From the NCBI GenBank assembly GCA_964035795.1, contig OZ038324.1:9007907-9071906 (forward strand): DNA of 64,000 nt. The letters are read 5' to 3'. Source of the DNA: Pterobdella sp. o SKG-2022 (taxonomy: Eukaryota > Annelida > Clitellata > Hirudinida > Piscicolidae). The notes under the pieces are model-generated. The model was given only the letters and a program-made list of their open reading frames with translations, was not told where the DNA came from and ran no database searches. Shown in pieces: positions 53,801-64,000 of the stretch. The stretch's first letter is position 1, and each line of letters opens with the position of its first letter. The translations under genes were made by a program, and so were the position numbers.

Positions 53801-55363
53801 ACTCCATAATCCTCACGCAAATGCCCCTTTTGAACACCGTGATCGACCTGTGGAAGTTGATTTATGACTACAAATGCTGTGCTATCGTCATGATCAACTC
53901 CTTTGATCCTGATGATGAGGTTGGGAGAAGTGGTGTCTGTGGGTTTGAGTTGAGTTCAGGGTGGTTCAATGTAATGGTTGTATAGATGGTTCTGGGGTTG
54001 ATAGGTGAGTTTTTTTATTACTTTGAGTTATAATGCACTCTGATATTTATATAATTTAATAAGTTCATGATTTTTTTTTATAGAATATTCGTGGTTAGTT
54101 TGGATGTAGGTATCGTTGGTTTTTGAAGACCATGATATAACACACGATGACAGAGTCTGGCCCAGTACTGGCCTGAGGAGAATGAGGAGTGTGAATGTGG
54201 TCCTTTCCTCATTGAAACTATGGCCACAGACAGGGAAGATGAAGACATTGTTGTGCGACAACTTCAACTCAACTACTACTCTCCTGTTTGTGCTTTTTTA
54301 AGTTTATACATTTATGTAAAAAACACACACAAAACTTGAAATAAATTTATAATAAGCTGATGATGAACCACTGTTTGCATACACAGGAGAGTTCAAAAGA
54401 GAAGTTACAAACATCCACTAACGAAAACAAAACGTCAAATTCAATCGAGTCATCAAGTGAGGTTAAAGAGGACAACCTACCAGCCAACCAGCCCACTCAG
54501 ATTCGCCACGTGACCCACTTGCAACTCACCAGTTGGCCCAATCAAAAATCTCTTCCTTCTTCCTGTCTTTCACTCATCCGATTGGTTGAAAAAGTTCATG
54601 ATTTGCAAAAGAAATTTCCTGAAGAACCAATCGTCTTCCACTGCGTGTGAGTGTGTGTATGAAGCTAATGTTTTTATATACCAAAAATTAGTTTATTAAC
54701 CAAGTCCATAATGAGCTGGAAGAAAATATACCTAGAAAGATCTAACACTTGACAAAAATTAGCACATGAACCACACACATCCCTATAAAAAAACAAACAC
54801 ACACACACACATCATCTCAGAGATGGAGCTACACAGAGTGGCATGGTGGTATCGTTGTTGTGTGCTTGGGAAAAGATGCAGGATGAAGCTGAGGTGGATG
54901 TTTTTGACTCAGTCAGCAAACTCAAGGCTGTGCGACCCCACATTGTGCCATCTCTTGTTAGTGCTTGCTATTATTATCTATATTATTATTGTTATTATTA
55001 CTATTATTATTTTTATAATTATTGTTATTATCATCATTTTTATTATTTCTAAGAATAATTTCTCGTAAGATTTCTATTTAACAAATCTGGAATGTTTTCA
55101 TATTACACACAATCGTATTTTTACGATTGTATCAATCAGTTGTGTAATATACTGCTCAAAATAAAAGACTTATTTTATAAACTAAGTTATAAATAGTATC
55201 AATAATCGAGGTCTACAGCTGTCAGTCCCAGTTACTGGGGCATGCACAGCAGTCTTATCTGATAGGGTTGATAACATATTGAAAAACACCGCAGGAGCAA
55301 TACACCTTCCTTTATGAATCCATTAACTTTTACCTCAAAGAGTTCTCCACCTACTCCAACTAG
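44859..55363 (+). CDS. Receptor-type tyrosine phosphatase: EGF-like, FN3-like, TM, active D1 and inactive D2
   Basis: About 33 exons. Signal peptide (44859-44931); a novel N-terminal region (45107-45435); EGF-like modules (45603-45671, 45768-45851, 46010-46144: [11 protein letters not shown]); FN3-like sequence (46237-46525, 46750-47561) interrupted by an acidic stretch of about 215 residues; a further ectodomain part (47704-48581); a transmembrane helix (48703-48820: [18 protein letters not shown]); juxtamembrane exons (48977 onward and 49223-49450, junction uncertain). D1 runs from [11 protein letters not shown] through DYINANYID (49823), [21 protein letters not shown] (52150-52310) and [11 protein letters not shown] (52491-52750): catalytic Cys, Arg and WPD Asp are all present. 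D1 also carries an N/K/D/E-rich insertion of about 175 residues (51240-51766). D2 (53223-55363) has WPN for WPD and [11 protein letters not shown], so Arg is replaced by Gln: predicted pseudophosphatase. The extracellular ligand is unknown. Confidence 0.9.
47834..47877 (+). promoter_or_regulatory. Perfect GU/AC hairpin closing a receptor-phosphatase intron
   Basis: Within the 95-nt intron 47784-47878, TGTGTGTGTTTGTT (47834-47847) is the exact reverse complement of AACAAACACACACA (47864-47877), with a 16-nt loop. The right arm is the sequence immediately before the acceptor G, so the stem buries the usual polypyrimidine position. A role in splicing is inference. Confidence 0.6.
48400..48451. 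repeat. (CA)n tract forming an intron 3' end
   Basis: A CA-rich tract leads directly into the acceptor used by the exon at 48452-48581 of the receptor phosphatase, with no ordinary polypyrimidine tract. Confidence 0.85.
50150..50245. repeat. Minisatellite of about 24 bp in a receptor-phosphatase intron
   Basis: Units like tctttatctacctgtctatc recur about four times in tandem. They lie in the intron 50117-50728. Confidence 0.85.
51780..51990. repeat. Fold-back repeat (MITE-like) in a receptor-phosphatase intron
   Basis: The left arm from 51850 (aggaattttaatacattta...) is an imperfect inverted copy of the right arm ending near 51989 (...aaatttattaaaaattcctc), about 55 bp each with a short spacer. 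Both arms contain gagaatcaaaagct on one or the other strand. The element lies in the intron 51767-52149 and has relatives in CFAP69 introns and near 58805. Confidence 0.75.
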
Positions 55364-57646
55364 TCCATCCTATTTATTCTGTATATATCACACATCAATT
55401 CATGCTTATGTGTGTGTGTACGTGTATTGGAGATATTTTTATATATTTTTCATCTGTAAACCGTCGTGTGTCGATGGCTCATTAATTATTTTTAGATTTA
55501 TTTAAGCTACCAACAATTTGATTGGTTGATACGCTGTATGACGTCAAAAACTTATGCTCGTTGGTGAACTTTTCGTGTTTGCTCTGTATTGTTCATGTAC
55601 ATAGAATGAAAGAGTAGATTTAGAAACACTGGATTTATTAAGCTAAACTCCTGCTTCACTCTCATAACACTTTAGTCCTTCTGAAATTACCTCAGTCTTA
55701 AGTTTTTACCATCTGACCCAGGTTATACTCCGTCTCCTTCATTCTCACATTTTTTCGTTCCAAATGCGCCTGTCAGAGTACATCATGGCGTGTGCTGTTT
55801 TGTCGATGCGTGGAGATTTCATAAATGCCCCTGGTTTCTTAAGGAGTTGAGATCGTGTGAGAGTGCTCGTTTTTACGCGCTCCTGTGCGCATCAGTTTTG
55901 TGAAAATTCCGCTCCTAGCCACTAGGTCAATTGTGCATTAGTACAGTTCAAGTTTGACGCGGGTGCTAACCCAGTCTACCACTCAAGACTTACTTCTTCC
56001 TTCATCGTTTCAACCGTTACACATTGAGTCTTAGTTGTAGGCTTGTGCAACTTGCCAATCCACGTGGTTACAGTGATGGAAGCAATTTTGAAAATGCTTG
56101 CCGCATAACACGAGCTCTTATATGAATTTGGTGCGTTTTAACGAGCTTGTAAAAATCGAGAAAGTTTGGTTCTGAGCAATTCGTATAAAGCAGTGCTTCA
56201 AAATCTACTCTTGCGTTATCAATTATACATCATGCTTATATACACACACATGCACATATACACAAAATCAAACAGATATTAAAATGTAAAGTTTGTATTT
56301 TGGATATATTACATCAAGCTAGATAGGCTTGTATTACTTTGTTGATAGTTGCTCCATTTTAAATCTCAATGGAAATTTTTGAATGCTTTTTATACACTTG
56401 GTCAAATGGAATTTTCCATCTCATTGTTTTATGTCAATCAAAGTATGAAGTATGTGCTGTAAGCTTTTGTTCTCTAGCTGCTTCTGTGTGTCATTTACCT
56501 TCAATTTCGAATTTATTTTAAAATATCTGATGAAGTATCAATGTATTTGAAACATTTTACAAAATCTTTAAGTCAAAACGTTTGTTATTTCGTGCATGTC
56601 TCTTCGCCTCTCGCTGATTTTTCTTTTGAGTTTTCGTCTAACTTATTCGATAATTATGAATTTTAAAATTAATAACCCACGTTTTATAGGTCATTTTATG
56701 AAGTATTTTCAATTTCTTTTAAATGTCTGACAAATATTGAACTATCATAGCATAAAGTGGATTTTCAAATTCATGATCCATTTCGAACTATCGATGAATT
56801 TGATGAATAAATTTCCGAGAAAACATTCAAATGATTTGTGAAGACATTTTTTTATAATGTAAAGTTTACTTTATAAAGTTTTAAAAATCATTTTATAAAA
56901 ATAAATTTCCATTTGGTTCAGATTGAAAAATAAATTATAATTTTCCAGATGATAATATCTCGTTAACAGTTAATGTTGACAACTTTGTTGATTAGTCATT
57001 TTCGTTTATTACGGCAGTGTTTTATTTCTCAAAAGTTTCTTTTTTCAAATTCAAAAAAAGGTATTTTTCAAAATAACAAATTTAAAATTTTCTTACTTTT
57101 TGAAAGTGCTTAACTCGTTAAAGAACGTAAGTTTTTGTTTAAGAACTTCTTATTTTAATAAATAATCGATTGTTTACTAAATAAGGTTTCTAACTATAAA
57201 AAATTCATTTTAACTAATCTTTGTCGAAATTTTTTCACAAAAACATTTATTTATTACAGATTTACCAAACAACTTTTTTGAATATAATTGACGACTCTTA
57301 ATAAATAAAACTATTACCGATAGTACGATTGTAATTTTTTGATTGTGAATAAACCTCACAAAAAACTTCCAACTTGATAAAAGTTCAAAAGTACTTAAAT
57401 TATCAGTAAGATAATTTAGAGAAAGGTCTGTGAAATTAACAGGTAGATTATTTCTTTAAGAATCATTTTTAGGCATTTCTTACAAAATGGAGATTTCATA
57501 ATTTTAAAATCCAGAAGTTTTTAAAAAAGTATATTTTACAAAATACGTAGTCAAAAACAAGGAGAATAATACTAAAAAAGACTAAAAAGTTGAGAAAGAA
57601 GAAGGGTTTTGAAAGAGGTATAAATGGTGCTGATGGATGCTGGCAA
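55364..57646. other. Interval between receptor phosphatase and IP6K
   Basis: About 2.3 kb. The left third (55560-56240) is visibly richer in G+C than its surroundings and is bounded by inverted repeats. The rest is very AT-rich with no exon recognised and probably holds the IP6K promoter and any 5' noncoding exon. Confidence 0.5.
55610..56212. mobile_element. Candidate nonautonomous DNA transposon with terminal inverted repeats
   Basis: AGAGTAGATTTAGAAACACTG (55611-55631) matches the reverse complement of 56191-56211 (AGAGTAGATTTTGAAGCACTG) at 19 of 21 positions. The 600-bp interior has no long ORF and a different base composition from its flanks. No target-site duplication could be fixed, so superfamily and exact ends are uncertain. 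Confidence 0.5.
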
Positions 57647-60487
57647 ATGCCATTATGTCAAACTACAGCCATATTACCATCAGGTTTGAGAATTCATCAA
57701 TGTCATGAACAACTTGAAACTCATTCGACAACAATGCAGGTTGGTGGACATTCAATGATGTTAAGACTAGATGACAACACTGTTTGCAAAACTCTTATCC
57801 CGCGTGAACATTACTTTTATCAAACCATGCCAGAAGAAATGAGAGAATTTGTTCCATCTTACAAAGGTATAAAATGAATTATATAATTCTTGATCTCACT
57901 GCTGTCTCTGACCACAGGAGTATGTGAAGTGACTCTTCATGAAGATTGTCGGGGCTTTGTGTCCTTGGTGGCTCAATTGAGTCCATATGATTCTGATGGT
58001 GATCAATTGAAAGAGTTTGATGGAAACTTGGATCAAGAATGTCGGGTACATAGTGTTTCTGATCCTGAGATTGATGTGTTACAAGAGAGTCATTACAAAT
58101 TAGAAGATAATCATAATGATTCTCACTGTAAAGACAAGTTTGATGATGTCAAACTTACACCAATGGATCAAGCTTCCAAAACCATGTCTACACTTTCCCT
58201 TCCTGATATCTCATTCTTCAACTCACCTGATGACATCAATGAAAAGCCTCAAACATCAAAAATGGTTGACGAATCATGCAGTTCAACAAGTATTTTATCT
58301 TATTCAAGAACCAATTCATGCTTTTTTAATAGAGCTTCTGATGTTCTCTTCCGTACCTCAAACGTGGCAGCAAATCCACATTCAATGCATAAAAACAACC
58401 ATACAACACACACAAATACCTGCACAGCAAATACAATTTCTCACACATCACACATGCATATAATTTCTCATGTAGCATCCACACCAGCAAAGCCACACAT
58501 AACACTACCAGAACCCCACACAACACATACAACGACAGACAAATGTATAACAGATACATCCCACACATTAACAGATGAACAAACAACAAACATACATACA
58601 AATAACCACACATCCACACACTTACCTGTTTCTACCATACTGTCATCAAACAATACTCAATTTGCATGGGATATTTATGCCACTTCTGCCAATCTGTGGA
58701 ATCTACGCTGCCATAAACAACAACTCCCAAAACTACGGCATGAGCGTCGTGGACACAAAAACACAAGTATGCCATTTTTATTTTTGAAGTTGAAGTGTTG
58801 TTATCTTAATGAATTAGTCTCAGAAAATTTTATAGCTTTGAAACTAAGAGACATTGTATGTTTTTAATAATTTTGAATTTATCAAAATATACTACAGAAC
58901 CTGATTTCAAAATATACTTATAAAGCATGGCAAAGTTGAATTTTTGTTGAATAAAATTTGTTTTACATGCTCTTTCAAGAGATTCTTCATAAATCACAAA
59001 GTACATTTCAATATCTTAAAAACACATTACTACTATTTTTAGAATTTGAGTTTTAAGAATATATTTAAAAGTGTAATTTTTCTAGAGTGTGTGTGAATTC
59101 TGTTACAAAAAAAATATAAATACAAATTTATCATATAATACGGCAATTTTGTGATCTTTCAGAGTTCATATTGCTTGAGAATCTAACCTGTGACATGAAA
59201 AGACCCTGCATACTTGACCTCAAAATGGGTCAGTCATTCATTATATATTGTTCAAATTCATCAAAACAATCAGTTTTTAAACTCCTAACTTCACCGTTTT
59301 GATAATTTCATATATATCAAAAAGTAACAAATTTTTTTTAAACTTAAAAAAATAAAATTAAAAAATCAATGAGTTTGAAATATTTAAATTCACTCATCTT
59401 TCCACCAATGTTAAATTATTTGTTTTAACCACGTTTATAAACCAAGATTGCTATTTATAGAATTCAATTCCTCCTCAAACCAGGCATCCGACAGCATGGT
59501 GATGATGCTTCAGAGAAAAAGAAGACCTCCCAGATAAACAAGTGTCGTATGTCCACCTCATTCCATCTGGGTCTGCGCATCTGCGGCATGCAGGTCTCCA
59601 TTATAACATCTATTTCATTAGTTAGCCTAGCACCAGATGTTCATGACATTTTTCAATTAAGCGTGCATCTAACCGTGTAATAAACACGTATATAAACGAA
59701 ATACGAAATTCACGCAGGTATACAACGTGAAAAAGAAAAAGTACATTTGTCACAGCAAATACTACGGCAGACGACTCGATATTGAGGGCGTTAGACGCAC
59801 TCTGGACCAGTTCCTCGACAATGGTGTCGTTGTGAGGAATGACGTCATCTCTCCAATCATCAAGAAACTCACTAAGTTGTTGAAGCTGCTCAACAAACAA
59901 GAGTCTTTCAGGTTTGTTTGTTACCCATTATAGCAACTGCACTATCACAGCTATTAGCCATGAGGGCAATGCTCCTATTTGCCATGCCTACCTACCAAAG
60001 TTCATCCTATCTACCCACTTTCATCTATGAAATATTCAATAACAATGATCAACACCATCATATCCACCGAACTTGATTCATTATATTGGTGATAACACCC
60101 ACCACCACCACCAGGTTCTACTCCAGCTCCCTGCTTATCATGTACGATGCTCTGTCACAAGACCAAGATGTCCCTTCATCTTGCCATGATCCTTTACCTC
60201 ATGACTCACCACATCAACAATATGACTCACCTAATCAAGATGACTCATTGGATCAACAGTATGACTCATCAGACCAACAATATGACTCGGCGTATCATGA
60301 CGTAGGAGGGAGGAGAGGTGAGGAGGGCAGCGTGAAGGTGAGGATGATCGATTTTGCGCATGCCACCCACAAGGGCCTGGATGAGGAGAGTCACCAAGGA
60401 CCTGATCGTGGCTACATTTTTGGCCTCACCAACCTTATCCAGCTCTTCCATGAGAAACAACACATGCATCACCAGTTGTTTCCATGA
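57647..60487 (+). CDS. IP6K: Inositol hexakisphosphate kinase
   Basis: IP6K makes the inositol pyrophosphate 5-IP7 from IP6 and ATP. Exons: 57647-57866, 57918-58766, 59163-59228, 59484-59593, 59718-59911, 60115-60487; 1,812 nt, 603 residues, in frame. Seen: [10 protein letters not shown] start, the N-terminal motif [18 protein letters not shown] with [17 protein letters not shown], the inositol-kinase signature PCILDLKMG (59163-59228), [43 protein letters not shown], and the catalytic-site [12 protein letters not shown] with [14 protein letters not shown]. The start is the first in-frame ATG in the exon; it gives an N-terminus like that of vertebrate IP6Ks. The length is greater than the roughly 410-440 residues of human IP6Ks because of a T/H/N-rich linker of about 200 residues in exon 2 and a D/Q/S-rich insert in the last exon. 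Confidence 0.95.
58805..58895. repeat. Possible dispersed repeat copy in an IP6K intron
   Basis: The tract cagaaaattttat...aagagacattgtatg followed by taataattt resembles the left edge of the copy at 14190-14340 (cagaaagttttaagagacatcgtatg). It overlaps the start of the intron 58767-59162. Confidence 0.4.
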
Positions 60488-60502
60488 TTTTTTTGTTTTA
60501 TT

Positions 60503-60508
60503 AATAAA
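60503..60508 (+). terminator. Polyadenylation signal of IP6K
   Basis: A canonical AATAAA lies 16 bp after the IP6K stop codon, a close but plausible spacing. Confidence 0.6.
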
Positions 60509-61889
60509 AGCCTATCATTGTCCCTTGAATGAGGGTTATATGACCATTAAACAATCTTCCAATATTTTCAACTTTCTCAAATTTAAATAGCTGTGTTAAT
60601 TGAAATATAGTTTTACACAAAATTTATTCTTTTTGATCAGTCTGTTAGTTTTGTTGCATAACTAAATCGCTTACGATGGTAGTGTGTCGGATGTAGGGTT
60701 ACTAATTAGCACTTTTGATGCGTTCTCAAGTTTAAATTTCAATAAAAAAACTCCAAAAGTTCATCTATTTTATTAAAGTCCTCCATCAGTCCAATAATTA
60801 AACTGGCATAAAAGGTTTTGTGACGTCTAATCGATGTATTATCGAGTCTATATCATTCTGTCATCGGTATCTTTTATAATCCTCTTATATCGATTTTGCT
60901 GATATTTATTCGATAATTTGATGTCCATTAAGTTATACCTTGTTCTCAACTATACTTATTTTTATCACGCTAACGATTAATTTTTTAATATTTATGAATT
61001 TAATAAATCAATATTTATTGAAAAATGATATTTTAATTTCAAAATGTCAAGATATTGTTCATTAATAATCTCATTAGTCTCATGTGTTGATTGATAATAG
61101 ACTTTTACACCCATGATAGTTTCAAATTAAAAACATTTTCATATGAATTTCATAAAATAAATACATGATTGTTAAAAAATAAAACAAATGACTAAAATCG
61201 GTAATATTAGAATTTAACAAAGACAATAATTAATATATGGGCATCAATGCTTTTTTCAATAATTTTTAATCATAACTTCAAATTGAAGTTTTTTAAATAC
61301 ACTTATTCAAAAAAAAAAAATTTTCAATTAAAAAAGAAAAAAAATTTAGTTACATCTTATCATGAAGCACTGGTATTTCGTTTTAGTTTATACTATCTAT
61401 TTTTTTAAAGTTCTAAATTATAATAAATTATTTTCGAAATAAATGTATCTAAAAAATGTCCCTTCTAAAGTTAAAATAAAAGAAATGACTGATCAATAAA
61501 AACTAAAAGCGACAACACAAAAAAACATGAAGATCAATAAAAAAAAACAAAAATGCCGCTAGATAAATTTGATTGGGGAGCAGAATATTACAAAAAGTTT
61601 CGAGAAATATTAACAACTATAAGCAAGCAAGAAGAATACGTTAGTCTACAGTATAAACTTCTACAGTGGGCTACACTTTTTGTGTAACAACTAGGAACAA
61701 AAACTTATGAAATTTATGTCAACTACAATAGTATTCATAATTTTACTGTATTGAGGTGATATTAGTTTAATGATGATAGTGGTAAGATTGGTGAACAGTT
61801 GTAATAGGAGATGTGGTGATAATGGTGAAAGTGATTATGGTGATGATGTTGTGGTGGTTATTATGATGATAATATTTTGGTGATGTAGG
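60509..61889. other. Interval between IP6K and the 175-residue gene
   Basis: AT-rich sequence downstream of both flanking genes, which converge here. Apart from the short ORF at 61553-61687 nothing is recognisable. The part at 61770-61889 is a GAT/GTG-rich simple-sequence stretch that runs on into the neighbouring last exon. Confidence 0.5.
61553..61687 (+). CDS. Short ORF of 44 residues, unrecognised
   Basis: Begins MPLDKFDWGAEYYKKFREIL and ends at a TAA. The composition (charged, aromatic, helix-like) looks more protein-like than most short ORFs here, and a donor-like GTATAA is absent in a useful place, so it may be a complete microprotein or chance. No family is recognised. Confidence 0.2.
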   Translation: MPLDKFDWGAEYYKKFREILTTISKQEEYVSLQYKLLQWATLFV

Positions 61890-63192
61890 CTATGGTGACA
61901 AAGGTGGTGGTAGTGATGATGAAGATGATTGGAAAAACAAAGACTTTGAAGTTGTCACTTGACTGGGCCTTTTTCTGCCATTTGGAGATTAGCATTCATT
62001 AAAATAATTCTCATTTAATCCAGTTCTCAAACATAAAATCATGGAAGCAAAATCTAATTTCAATTAACTAAAGTAACTTTAAATGAAAAAAAACTCAAAT
62101 TGAAAACTTATAAATCTACTTTTCAAAGTTGTTAATTCACCTATTTGTATCAACAACAAAACAAAAAAACCACAACAATCAACAACAAAACAAATTTACC
62201 TAAAATATTTAACAAAACACTCTAAACTCAAACCTATAATGCACAGAGCTAGTAGGAATGGCAAATTCTCCTATGCCTTCAGTAAATCTCCTCACCATTC
62301 CCTGCATGCGATATCTCAAACCAATCTTTTGTGAAGCTGGCGCGTTATTCCTTAAATTTTTTGTGGGTTTGTCTGGAAAGTGTGTTGCATGGTGTTTGTC
62401 TGGGATGTGTTCAGGTGTATTGTGGAATTTTTATGATGAATACGTGGAGGTGATGAGAAGATTGTGTGATGTATGACTGTGGAAGTTTTGATGTGAAAAC
62501 CTGAGATGTACAAAATCATCAAATCAAAAGCATTCAAAAGCTGTTATATCTCATGAGCATAATTAAACTATGGCAAACCTTCACCAGTATTCATAATAGG
62601 CTTGCTCTCAAAAGCACTGACAACTTGTTTGAGTTTTTTATCATCCCCATTAAGTTTCACAGAATGTTTTGCATCATTTTTAATGATGTTCAAGATGTCT
62701 TGCAAGCTGATAACTACTTCATGTTGATACTCTACATGAATTGTTGATCTTATTTTATCCTGTATTGTTATTTGGAAATGGTGTAATTATGTGTTACATT
62801 TTTTAGTTAAAAATTATAGTTTATTTATTAATATTTTCTTATATAATTAGTTTATTGCAAATCATTGAATATTTTAGTAATAAAAATTGGAATAACACAT
62901 AAAAAAATAAATCACTTGATTTTCAAAGTTTGAAGGTGAATTCTTGTCATAAAAACATTCCTGATAAAAAATAAATTGAACAGAAAAGAATTTTTTACAA
63001 ATAGTGTATATTTTGAAATCTTCATACTTTGTCGTTGAAAGCCAAATCACGATAAGGAGAATTTCGATCGTCAAAAGTAAAAATAGATTCACAAGCAGAC
63101 GATTTCGAAGTTAAAAGAGCCGATGACGGGGGTGTAAGAGAATCAAAGTCAGTGGTTAGGAATCTTTGAGAAGATTTGGTCTTTAAAGCCAT
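61890..63192 (-). CDS. Unrecognised 175-residue protein, four exons
   Basis: Exons (minus): 63192-63028, 62759-62585, 62336-62234, 61974-61890. Each border is GT/AG, all phases match (0, 1, 2) and the last exon closes on a TAG, 528 nt in all; this coherence is the main evidence for a real gene. The product has an S/T-rich N-terminus (LTPPSSALLTSKSS), a central amphipathic helical part (VVISLQDILNIIKNDAKH; KKLKQVVSAF), a basic segment (IGLRYRMQGMVRRF) and an S/P-rich end (SSSSSLPPPLSP). There is no signal peptide, membrane helix or known motif. It starts 410 bp from a divergent gene. Confidence 0.55.
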
Positions 63193-63602
63193 TAAAGCAA
63201 GCTTATTAACAACCCATCTTTGCTAGAATTGATATAATAGAAATCTTTTATACCAAAATATAAAAATATAATTTATTGTGATTAAAGCTAAATATATACC
63301 AACAATTTGTTTGATTTAAATCTACTTTTGTACATTTTAAAAGTTATTTGTAGCGGCTAATTTAAAAAATATACCAAAATTTTTGATATCAAACTGATAT
63401 AATTTTAAAAAATTCAAATATTAAACTTAATTCAAAATTTAGTTAATTAGCTTCAAAATTATTAAGTCTATGCACGAAAACTGTATTTTGAACTATTTCT
63501 GCATGAAACTCTATACGATGTTAACACATTCTAAAATTCATTTATTTATAAAATTCAAAGCCCTTATTAATGAAAAATTGTAATAAAAATAAGAAAATAT
63601 AA
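63193..63602. other. Shared upstream region of two divergent unrecognised genes
   Basis: About 410 bp, strongly AT-rich, between the start codons at 63192 (minus) and 63603 (plus). No defined promoter element was recognised. Confidence 0.4.
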
Positions 63603-63893
63603 ATGGAAATGAATACGAGCAATGAAGACCTTTCGTCATCAAAATCTCCTCTTTTGAGACTTGAAGGTTATTTTCCATTTTATAAATAAGTTAAACTGAT
63701 AAAAATATCTAAAAATAACATATTCATAAAATATAATTCAATATATTCTTTTGATAGAAGTTGTTTTTGAAGTTTTTTCAAGTTAAATTAGAATATTTTT
63801 CTAATAATATGATAAATCAAATTAAATAATTAAGTTTTTTAAATTGAAACAGTTTTAGGAACTGACCCTTCAGAAGCTTCAACATCTGCAGAT
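63603..63893 (+). CDS. First two exons of an unrecognised gene, truncated by the window edge
   Basis: Exon 63603-63666 (MEMNTSNEDLSSSKSPLLRL) ends in phase 1 and joins exon 63853-63893 (VLGTDPSEASTSAD), which ends in phase 0 at a consensus GTAAGC donor. The N-terminus is S/T/E-rich and looks disordered. The rest lies beyond the window, so no function can be given. Confidence 0.45.
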
Positions 63894-64000
63894 GTAAGCA
63901 ACAAAATAAAGAAATTTCATATAATCATTCATTTAAAAAATATCGAACTTATTTCTAAAAAAAAGTAAAAAACACTAGTCAGGAAGGGGAATCATAGCAT

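Overview
This is a visibly AT-rich eukaryotic window packed with intron-containing genes. A Hippo-pathway LATS kinase, a receptor tyrosine phosphatase, a JNK-type MAPK phosphatase and a ciliary/flagellar protein (CFAP69) make it a metazoan; compact genes (2-11 kb), mostly short introns and abundant (CA)n/(TG)n tracts suggest an invertebrate. I cannot name the phylum from sequence alone.

Layout, left to right: BUB1-like spindle-checkpoint kinase (minus, 9868-85); a gene-poor stretch; CFAP69 (plus, 12780-20148); a SMIM29/C3orf18-family single-pass membrane protein (minus, 22163-21174); the spliceosomal DEAH helicase DHX8/PRP22 (plus, 22845-33018) with a decayed non-LTR retrotransposon inside one intron; a DUSP8/DUSP16-type MAPK phosphatase with a huge Q/N-rich tail (minus, 38577-33556); LATS/Warts kinase (minus, 44006-39669, interrupted by a 200-N assembly gap); an EGF/FN3-type receptor tyrosine phosphatase with an active D1 and a dead D2 domain (plus, 44859-55363); a likely small inverted-repeat DNA element; inositol hexakisphosphate kinase (plus, about 57647-60487); a four-exon gene for an unrecognised 175-residue protein (minus, 63192-61890); and the first two exons of another unrecognised gene running off the right edge (plus, from 63603).

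Exon models were built by matching protein-family motifs and requiring GT...AG borders with consistent phase. The DHX8, DUSP, IP6K, SMIM29-like and 175-residue models close in frame from start to stop. BUB1 and CFAP69 each keep an unresolved exon junction, the receptor phosphatase has an unclear juxtamembrane junction, and LATS changes frame across the gap. The genes do not form an operon or pathway. Shared themes are divergent gene pairs, long low-complexity (N, Q, D/E, NQSIHPS) insertions in signalling enzymes, and introns whose 3' ends are CA repeats facing GU-rich tracts. That intron architecture is the most unusual signal in the window.
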